Below are positions 40,502 through 46,667 of a stretch of DNA of 46,667 nt, piece after piece. Position numbers and translations under genes: made by a program. The notes below the pieces were generated by a model that was not told where the DNA came from, made no database searches, and saw only the letters and a list, made by a program, of their open reading frames with translations. Each line of letters begins with the position of its first letter. Position 1 is the first letter of the stretch. The DNA lies in assembly GCA_021812145.1 (NCBI GenBank), contig JAKAOM010000001.1:85898-132564 (forward strand), in the 5' to 3' direction. Source of the stretch: Microcaldota archaeon (GTDB lineage Archaea > Micrarchaeota > Micrarchaeia > Norongarragalinales > UBA8480).

Positions 40502-40575
40502 GGGGTTGTGGGACAACTTGGTCAGCCTATCAGCTTAGGGAGCTGAAGATCCGAGTTCAAATCTCGGCAACCCCA
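40502..40575 (+). tRNA. tRNA-Pro(AGG), intronless; A at position 34
   Basis: Acceptor GGGGTTG/CAACCCC, T-arm CCGAG-TTCAAAT-CTCGG and A73. The anticodon arm TCAGC-TTAGGGA-GCTGA gives the anticodon AGG, where GGG is expected in archaea. The D-stem is weak, with one A-C mismatch, but the layout follows archaeal tRNA-Pro. A TATA-like GTTTTTAAC lies at 40471-40479. CCA is not encoded. Confidence 0.88.
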
Positions 40576-40648
40576 TCTCAAATTGTTAATAGAAATATGT
40601 AAGTTATGTTTTCTTTGTGTTGTATATTCAAATGGTTTGAATAAAAGG

Positions 40649-40658
40649 TTTTTAAATA
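40649..40658 (+). promoter_or_regulatory. TATA box of the giant surface protein gene
   Basis: TTTTTAAATA is 18-27 bases upstream of ATG 40676 and 24-33 upstream of ATG 40682, fitting a leaderless transcript. Confidence 0.55.
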
Positions 40659-40675
40659 TTGCCTTTCTTATTTTA

Positions 40676-43600
40676 ATGTCAATGAGCTTGCAGGATTCAT
40701 ATTATAGTTTTATTTCTAATACTCCTTTGAAGGGTGTGGCGATGGCTATTGAGAATGCGGGAATTCCAAGCTTTCCTGTTTTTATTATATTAGCTCTTTT
40801 GATTGTCGGAGGGTTGGGCTTTATTGTTTTTTCCAGTTTTTCAGGAGTTCAGCAGGGTTATTCTGTCAATGTTTTAAGTTCTTCCGGCCCTGTAAGCGGG
40901 GCTATGGTCACTGTCTCTTATCAGGGAAAGGTTTTGACAAATTATACTGACGACAGTGGGAACGCTGTTTTTTCAGGAGTTCCTTCAAACGCTCTTCCCA
41001 GCGTTTCTGTAAACGCCAGCGGGTTTTCTTTTGTTTCCAAGCAGGGTCTTTCTTCAGGAAGTCCTATTAATCTTCAAACCGTCCCTGCCAGCGTGACTTT
41101 AAGCGTTCAAAGCACTGGCAGCGCGCCTATCAGCAATGCAAACGTTCTGTATCAGGTTGGCGGCGGTGCAATTCAGTCAACTGTGACTGACGGTAACGGT
41201 AACGCTGTTTTGACTGTTGCTTTAAACTCTCAGGTTTCAGGAACAGTTTCAGCCAGCGGTTATCAAACTGGCAATTTTTCATTCACTGTTTCGCAGCAGT
41301 CTATAAGCGAGAGCGTGGTTTTGAATGCAATTACAACAACCACAAATAATCAGGCTTTGATGATGACTGCTCAGGATCAAAATGTTATTTCAAGTCCTGA
41401 CACCAACACTTCTGCTTATAATATAGACTCTAACAATAATTTCGCAAGCAACGCTAGCGTTTACGTGACTGTATCTGATTTGAACGGCAATCCTCTCAAC
41501 GCAACTGTTGATCTTTTCTTGAACGGCTCTTCAAACTCTTTCGCTTCCATTCTTGCAAGCAACGGAACAGCTGTTTTTTCTGTTGGCGTTGGAAGCAGCG
41601 TTTACGCCACAGCTTCTCTTGACGGGTACGCTTCTTCATCCTCAGCAGCGGATGTTGTTTCAGCCAGCGGTTTGAACTTGGCTGTTTCTTTAACGCCAGT
41701 TAATTATCAGAACACTACAAACGTTACTGTTAGCGTTTTCGCTAACTCTTCCAATGGAACGATTCCTGTTTCTGGAAGTATTTATTTATGGACCTATCCA
41801 TTACAAAACGTGGTTTACGAGAGTTCTTCTTATGAAAGCGGAGCTGTGATAAACGTTCCGGTTGGAGTTGGTTTTAGAGTAGGTGTTTTTTCAGCTGGTT
41901 ATTTAGCCCAAATTTCTCCTCTTGAGTTCGCTTTAAACTCTTCTCCTCTTGAAGTTAATTTTTCAATGGTCAACGCCACTCTTCAAAACTCTTTCACTTT
42001 GAATGTTTCAACTGTTGATTTCTACAACAACCCTGTTTCCGGAGCCTATGTAAGCGTTTATGATAAGGGAGTTGTTTTCCCTCTTGATATTCAGAATTTT
42101 CAAACTGATTTTAACGGGAATATTTCAATTCCAGGCCTTCCTCTTCCGATAAACGGTTTCAGCGTTTCTGCTGTTTCAAGCGCTTACTCTGGAAAAACTT
42201 TGCTTAACGCAAATTCTTCAATTAACGGGACTGTTTCAGCAACTGTTGTTCTCCTTCCACCTATAACCACCGTCAGTGTTGAAGCTTATGGTTTCGACGG
42301 AACTCCTTTGAACGCTACTTTTTCAAGCTATTTTGTTGATTCTAACAATCAGCCTCAACTGATAGATTCTTGCTCTTCTCAAGCTCCCTCCACCTGTAGC
42401 CTTAAAGTTTTTACTGGCGTTTCTCTTGTATTGCAGGCTTCAAGCAATCAAACTCCCGGCTATCTTCCAGCGGTTTACTCAAGCCAGTTCAATCCTAAAG
42501 ATTCTTATTTTGAGAATTTCACTCTTTACCCTACCAACTCTCCTTTGCTTGGAAGCTTCAATGTTTTCGGTCCCTGCAATTGGAATGACTCCTACTCTTC
42601 ATGCTCTAACGACACTTCTCTTTCTCCTTCTTTGTTTAACGCAAGCAACGGCAGTCTTACTGTTGGAATGAAGTATTACGCTGTTTTCAAAATCAACGTT
42701 AACACCACTGCCGATCATTACGGCGTTTATTTCTTGACTGGCAATTCAAGCGGTGATGTTTTAAGCGACAACGCTGCTTTGATGAAATTCCCTGTTGACA
42801 TGCTTACCTATAGTTCAAGCGATGTTTTCAATCCTGCCTATTTCAACGATAGCGGTGACACTGGGTTTAACAGCGGTTGCGGTTCAACTATTTTAAACAC
42901 TTCATTAGGTTTTTACAAGTGGGTTGAATCAGTATCTCAAATTCCTTCAAGCGCTTCTTCTTCAAGTGTTGCAACTTATACTGTTCAAATTCCTTTCATG
43001 ATAACCGCTTCTTCTCCAGAAGGTTTGAATGTTTTCTACAGGGTTTTTGAAACTTCCAACAATTCTTACATTCGCGATCCTTTCGACTCGAGGCTTAACG
43101 TTTCGGCTTCAGCGCCTGGAGTTCAGGAGTGCAACGCGGCGGTTTATACTCAGCGCTTCCATGTTTTTCAGGATAATAATAGTGAAACGCTTTGCAGCGA
43201 TCAGGCTTGCTTGAAGGTTTATTGCGAAGTGCCTGGAGTTTCAAGCCAAGCTCGCTGCTACAATGTTAACGTTCCTGCCTTCAGCTATCAAGGCAATGTT
43301 TTGAATGTTTTCTACAATATTTTAGACATGAATCCCGACAGTTTTGCCGGAACTCCTCTTTCAATAGGCTCTTCCGCCATCTCTCCTTTTGACAGCAATT
43401 ATCTAACCTTGGCTTACGCCAACCTAACTCCTGCCGGGAGTTACTTTAATAACATTGTAAACCAGACTATTTTCAACTCTACTGGGAGCGGGGTTTTGAA
43501 TTTAACCAATAATGGGAACGCTTCTGTTCAAAACATTGTTTTCACTTATGGTTCAAAGCTTTCCTTCACCACCAGCGTGAATTTAAGCAGCGCTCCGCAG

Positions 43601-46234
43601 CCAGTCTCTCTTCTTCCAGCCCTTCCGAGTGGCTATATAGTTAACTATAATCAAAGCGCGGGTAATTTAAGCCTTGACTTTTTGAATGGTTCTTCTTCTT
43701 CAGGCATTCAGTTTTATTCAGACCCTATAATGCCTGCCGACGCTGTCTTTCTTGTTTTGAATCAATCTTCTGTCAGCTGTGGTCAGGGAATGCAGGTTCA
43801 CTTAACCAACCTAACTGACCAGTGCGTTACAATCAACAGCATTCAGAACGATCCTGTTCTTTCTGGCTTGTCTTCTTACTTGAAGGCTTGGGGTGGCAGT
43901 GTTTACGTTTTAAGGTACGATCCAACCAACCCTCAATGCAGCGCTTTCTCAATAAACCCTAACGTGGTGAATAACTTCAACTCGAATGGTTTAAGCGTGG
44001 GAAATATATGCAATGGGGTTTACGCTAACTTTTCAATACAAGCTAACTCTACTAAACCCACTTCCTGCTCTCAAACCGGTTCAAGCAGCAACGGCTACTG
44101 CGCTGTAACTGAAAAGCAAGCGTGGAGCGAGTCTGCAATGTCCACTTCCGTAAACCCGGCAGGCAAAACAAACACTGTTGGCGTTTTGATTAACAACAGG
44201 GTTTACTCGCAGAGCGGAACGGTTCCGTTGAACAACACCAACGGCGGGGCTTTCAACAACCCTCAAATCAGCGTTCAGCAGCAGATAACCCTTCAAGACC
44301 AGGGCGGTTTTTTCACTATTTCAAGCATGAACAATTCAATTCCAACTCCTTTGATTAACGTTTCCGGTTCAACAACAATCCCTGCTCCTGCTTTTGACCC
44401 TATGGGTTATGGCGGCACTTCTCAAATTCCTGCCGACAGTTCAAGCGATTTCGCAGACTTGGTGGAGCTTTCAAATTCTTCATTCTACGGCAGCGCTTTG
44501 GCTGTTTTGAACAACACTGCTTTTAGAAGAAGTTTGCCGAACAGTTTCGGAACTCCTATTCAGCTTTCATCTTTCCCTTACAGCGCTTTCGCTTCTGTCA
44601 ATAATACTAACATTTCATTTGCTTTCGGCGCTGACTGGCTTGGAAAGAGCGGTTCTGGAAGCGTTGACTTCAGTTTTGCAGGCGTCAACACTCCAAGCAA
44701 TTGTACAACGCAGAATCAGAGAGGGGTTTACGGCTTGACTTTGACTTACTCTCCTTCCAACGGAACGGTGAGCATTCAGGCGAACCCGTTGAGTTTTGGA
44801 ATGCAGAACGACTTCGCGCACCTTCAAAACTTGAACGTTCAAATGTGCGGTACGATGAGCTTCAACCCTGCAACTCAGAACTTCCAGAACACCGGCGACG
44901 GGTGGTATTATTCTGCTTATCCAGGGACAGGAGGCACTTTAAGCGACGGTCATTCTTTCAACGTGAACATGGTTCACCCTGCTTACAATGCTGTAGCTTT
45001 CGTAGGTCAGTCGGTTGTAAACGCCGGCAAGGCTTTCGCTTCTTGTGGAGTTTCAGATCTTGCCGCTTACGGCGCTTGCACGGTAGCATTCAACATTGCT
45101 TTGGCTGCATCCTGTTCAACTTATTGTTCACCATCGGCTAGCGTGCCTTATGCTGGTTTTGCAACTTATGCTGCTTGTGATTCTTCTTGTATAGGTGCTG
45201 GCGGTAATGGTCCTGGAGGTGCTACTGCTAATCTTGCAGGAATAGCTGCTTTTCAAGGCAGTTTTTCAGCCGCGACGGCTGCTTTCGATGCTGCTCTCAA
45301 AAACATTCATATTGACGTAACTCCAGGTGATGTTTATGATGCTTCAAGCTTTTTAGGCACTCTTAACACCATTTGTCAGGTTGCAAGTCCTGTTGCAAAT
45401 ACTGTCAACAGCATTGTAACTAGTTACAAGGCAACAGAGCTTGTTTCTAAGGAGGCGTCTACAGATCAGGGAAGTTTGTGTGGAGAATATGCAAGTCAGA
45501 CTTTTGATTCTAGCTGCGCTTGTGGTACTGCTGTTTTTGGTTCCACATCCTCAAGTGCATTGTCAGTTTCAGGCTGTTGGATTGAGAAGGGACTGCTTGC
45601 TGCGTACTCTAGTAATTCTATTCAAACTGCTAGCTATAATACTAAAACTGCTATTGATGATACTAAAACTGCTTCTGAAAAGGCTGATGCTACTCTACAA
45701 ACTGCTGGAGCTGCATCTCCATTCAGTCAGAGTGCATATGACAAGGCATTAGTTGCAGATGAAGAAGCTGCAGGAAAACTTGAAAGCGCAAATGCCTTAG
45801 ATAACGTATTGAATAAACCAGATAGCAAGGTTGGCTGGCTTGACGAGTCTACTAGTGTGATTAATGGATTATGCACCTACCCCTACATGGTTTTGGGAGC
45901 TATTCAAACACTAGGAGCGTTCGGAGGAAACAAGCCGGCATATGTTGGAATTGGAATCAGTGGAAGCGGTTCAAGCTCCTGGCTTACGGCTTTTGAAACG
46001 GTTTTCGGAAGCACTGTTCAGAAGGGAAATGTGGATTGCTCAAACGCTTTTAACTTCGACCCATCACAGAAAACTTTTGCCTGGAATAATTTCGACCTTG
46101 TAAGCCTTAGGGCGTTTGAAGGAATGAATGGGCAGTGTTATTCTGCAAATAATATAAAGACCTACGTTCCTTCTGGAGACTTAAACCCTGGAAGTCAGAC
46201 TGCAACATTCTACATTTCAAGCAAGATTCAATAA
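40676..46234 (+). CDS. Giant membrane-anchored surface protein with Ig-like/carboxypeptidase-regulatory repeats
   Basis: The roughly 1852-residue protein has one N-terminal membrane helix (about 34-53, FIILALLIVGGLGFIVF) and an otherwise external body. The first 400 residues hold at least three CarboxypepD-regulatory/PEGA-like repeats (for example GAMVTVSYQGKVLTNYTDDS and LNGNPLNATVDLFLNGSS). Beyond come Ser/Asn-rich stretches, a cysteine-containing middle and a distinct C-terminal third (about 1480-1800) with helical, Ala-rich sequence. Sequons are abundant. The start is ATG 40676 or 40682; its paralogue aligns with 40682. It likely acts as an adhesin or cell-surface scaffold (inference). 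Confidence 0.78.
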   Translation: MSMSLQDSYYSFISNTPLKGVAMAIENAGIPSFPVFIILALLIVGGLGFIVFSSFSGVQQGYSVNVLSSSGPVSGAMVTVSYQGKVLTNYTDDSGNAVFSGVPSNALPSVSVNASGFSFVSKQGLSSGSPINLQTVPASVTLSVQSTGSAPISNANVLYQVGGGAIQSTVTDGNGNAVLTVALNSQVSGTVSASGYQTGNFSFTVSQQSISESVVLNAITTTTNNQALMMTAQDQNVISSPDTNTSAYNIDSNNNFASNASVYVTVSDLNGNPLNATVDLFLNGSSNSFASILASNGTAVFSVGVGSSVYATASLDGYASSSSAADVVSASGLNLAVSLTPVNYQNTTNVTVSVFANSSNGTIPVSGSIYLWTYPLQNVVYESSSYESGAVINVPVGVGFRVGVFSAGYLAQISPLEFALNSSPLEVNFSMVNATLQNSFTLNVSTVDFYNNPVSGAYVSVYDKGVVFPLDIQNFQTDFNGNISIPGLPLPINGFSVSAVSSAYSGKTLLNANSSINGTVSATVVLLPPITTVSVEAYGFDGTPLNATFSSYFVDSNNQPQLIDSCSSQAPSTCSLKVFTGVSLVLQASSNQTPGYLPAVYSSQFNPKDSYFENFTLYPTNSPLLGSFNVFGPCNWNDSYSSCSNDTSLSPSLFNASNGSLTVGMKYYAVFKINVNTTADHYGVYFLTGNSSGDVLSDNAALMKFPVDMLTYSSSDVFNPAYFNDSGDTGFNSGCGSTILNTSLGFYKWVESVSQIPSSASSSSVATYTVQIPFMITASSPEGLNVFYRVFETSNNSYIRDPFDSRLNVSASAPGVQECNAAVYTQRFHVFQDNNSETLCSDQACLKVYCEVPGVSSQARCYNVNVPAFSYQGNVLNVFYNILDMNPDSFAGTPLSIGSSAISPFDSNYLTLAYANLTPAGSYFNNIVNQTIFNSTGSGVLNLTNNGNASVQNIVFTYGSKLSFTTSVNLSSAPQPVSLLPALPSGYIVNYNQSAGNLSLDFLNGSSSSGIQFYSDPIMPADAVFLVLNQSSVSCGQGMQVHLTNLTDQCVTINSIQNDPVLSGLSSYLKAWGGSVYVLRYDPTNPQCSAFSINPNVVNNFNSNGLSVGNICNGVYANFSIQANSTKPTSCSQTGSSSNGYCAVTEKQAWSESAMSTSVNPAGKTNTVGVLINNRVYSQSGTVPLNNTNGGAFNNPQISVQQQITLQDQGGFFTISSMNNSIPTPLINVSGSTTIPAPAFDPMGYGGTSQIPADSSSDFADLVELSNSSFYGSALAVLNNTAFRRSLPNSFGTPIQLSSFPYSAFASVNNTNISFAFGADWLGKSGSGSVDFSFAGVNTPSNCTTQNQRGVYGLTLTYSPSNGTVSIQANPLSFGMQNDFAHLQNLNVQMCGTMSFNPATQNFQNTGDGWYYSAYPGTGGTLSDGHSFNVNMVHPAYNAVAFVGQSVVNAGKAFASCGVSDLAAYGACTVAFNIALAASCSTYCSPSASVPYAGFATYAACDSSCIGAGGNGPGGATANLAGIAAFQGSFSAATAAFDAALKNIHIDVTPGDVYDASSFLGTLNTICQVASPVANTVNSIVTSYKATELVSKEASTDQGSLCGEYASQTFDSSCACGTAVFGSTSSSALSVSGCWIEKGLLAAYSSNSIQTASYNTKTAIDDTKTASEKADATLQTAGAASPFSQSAYDKALVADEEAAGKLESANALDNVLNKPDSKVGWLDESTSVINGLCTYPYMVLGAIQTLGAFGGNKPAYVGIGISGSGSSSWLTAFETVFGSTVQKGNVDCSNAFNFDPSQKTFAWNNFDLVSLRAFEGMNGQCYSANNIKTYVPSGDLNPGSQTATFYISSKIQ
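40682..40743 (+). repeat. 62-bp exact repeat at the 5' end of the surface-protein gene
   Basis: Starting at ATGAGCTTGCAGGATTCATA and ending GGGTGTGGCGAT, this stretch is identical to 46307-46368 at the start of the downstream paralogue. It encodes the cytosolic N-terminus MSLQDSYYSFISNTPLKGVA. After it the two genes diverge. Confidence 0.92.
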
Positions 46235-46306
46235 TCTTTTTTCAAGTCTTGTTAAGGAAGATTAATCAATAGTTTTTTATTTGTTTAGTATTTTATTTTA
46301 GTTTTG

Positions 46307-46368
46307 ATGAGCTTGCAGGATTCATATTATAGTTTTATTTCTAATACTCCTTTGAAGGGTGTGGCGAT
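46307..46368 (+). repeat. 62-bp exact repeat, second copy
   Basis: Identical to 40682-40743 and in the same frame as the paralogue's start. Third-base positions are conserved too, which the protein sequence alone does not require. Confidence 0.92.
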
Positions 46369-46667
46369 TGCAATTGAAAAAAAGGGGATTCCCAGCTTTC
46401 CTGTTTTCATTGTGGTAGTGCTTCTGATTGTGGCTGGTTTGGGCTTTCTGGTTTTTTCTTTTGTTCAAAAGCCTGTTTCAAGCCAGAGTTTTGTGGTTTC
46501 TGTTCTTAGCGGGGGCGTTCCCGTAGCTAATGCAAGCGTAAGATTTTTAGGAGCTAATGGAGTTTTTTTAGGCAGCGGTTTAACTGACGCGAGCGGAACA
46601 GCTGTTTTTAACGGCAGTGGTGTTTTGACTGTTTATGTTGAGAAGAATGGTTTTCAGAGCGTTCAAG
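46307..46667 (+). CDS. Surface-protein paralogue, cut by the window end
   Basis: An open frame from ATG 46307 runs to the end of the window (120 codons seen). It starts MSLQDSYYSFISNTPLKGVA like the upstream gene, followed by a membrane helix (PSFPVFIVVVLLIVAGLGFL) and then a repeat with VPVANASVRFLGANG and the TDASGTAVFNGSG turn of carboxypeptidase-regulatory-like domains. It is therefore a tandem member of the same family with a conserved N-terminus and divergent exterior. The 72-base gap before it holds only AT-rich promoter-like sequence. Confidence 0.85.
   Translation, partial: MSLQDSYYSFISNTPLKGVAIAIEKKGIPSFPVFIVVVLLIVAGLGFLVFSFVQKPVSSQSFVVSVLSGGVPVANASVRFLGANGVFLGSGLTDASGTAVFNGSGVLTVYVEKNGFQSVQ

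Noticed and set aside
31252-40590. Shared CATCTCAAATTGTTA at about 31256 and 40574, as possible attachment sites
   Set aside because: Only about 15 bases match, one copy is inside a coding sequence, and no integrase or other element hallmark lies between.
40583-40675. Longer start for the giant surface protein
   Set aside because: The paralogue aligns from 40682 and the TATA-like element lies inside the proposed extension, so it is upstream sequence.
1-46667. CRISPR array or cas genes, transposons, prophage
   Set aside because: No regular short repeats with spacers, no cas-like proteins, no transposase, integrase or phage structural genes were seen.

Overview
This window comes from an archaeon, most likely a small-genome DPANN-type lineage; I cannot fix the phylum without trees. 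The archaeal evidence is: aRF1 with NIKS and GGQ, AglB (STT3) oligosaccharyltransferase, translin, a PAC2 proteasome-chaperone homologue, KaiC-like ATPases, a TadA/TadB/TadC pilus module, an archaeal SRP RNA and RNase P RNA, RNA polymerase subunits Rpo3 and Rpo10, and the archaeal order uS13-uS4-uS11-Rpo3-tRNA-Leu-eL18-uL13-uS9-Rpo10. TTG and GTG starts are common. Many genes look leaderless, with a T/A-rich box about 25 bases upstream.

Layout. 1-1.7 kb: SRP RNA (5' end probably outside the window), then two tandem membrane-anchored Lon-type (S16) proteases without an ATPase. 1.8-6.0 kb (minus): a run with a P-loop kinase-like protein, translin, aRF1, a DUF1599-like protein, TruD and tRNA-Ser. 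6.2-9.5 kb: tRNA-Gly, ArgRS, a KaiC-like ATPase and a divergent RecA-fold protein without a P-loop. 9.5-14.5 kb (minus): a winged-helix/coiled-coil protein followed by TadA (with a 179-residue mini-intein), TadB and TadC. 14.6-17.7 kb: a dolichol-kinase-like protein, a small membrane protein, tRNA-Met and a short bacterial-type AlaRS. 17.7-25.8 kb: RNase P RNA, a GT2 glycosyltransferase, AglB, DUF192, cis-prenyltransferase, geranylgeranyl reductase and phosphomannomutase, a grouping suited to polyprenol-linked N-glycosylation and ether-lipid metabolism. 25.7-32.5 kb: a tiny basic protein, a second KaiC, PAC2, tRNA-Leu and exported proteins, including a 1187-residue beta-helix-like protein. 32.7-35.2 kb: agmatinase and two VapBC-like toxin-antitoxin pairs. 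35.3-39.2 kb: tRNA-Ser and the ribosomal/RNA-polymerase operon. 40.5 kb to the end: tRNA-Pro, an approximately 1850-residue surface protein and the start of a paralogue that runs out of the window.

The strongest unusual signal is in the tRNAs. Five of the seven tRNA genes are interrupted, by nine predicted introns in total. Three carry a very short intron in the T-loop at position 59/60, each fitting a bulge-helix-bulge in which the T-loop bases TTCR form the central helix. Two others carry twin introns in the anticodon arm; in each of these the two introns resemble one another. Two tRNAs, Leu(AAG) and Pro(AGG), have A at position 34, which is essentially unknown in archaea. Other points of note are the tandem exported Lon proteases, the intein in TadA, the AlaRS lacking its C-terminal domain, and short exact DNA repeats inside otherwise diverged surface-protein genes.
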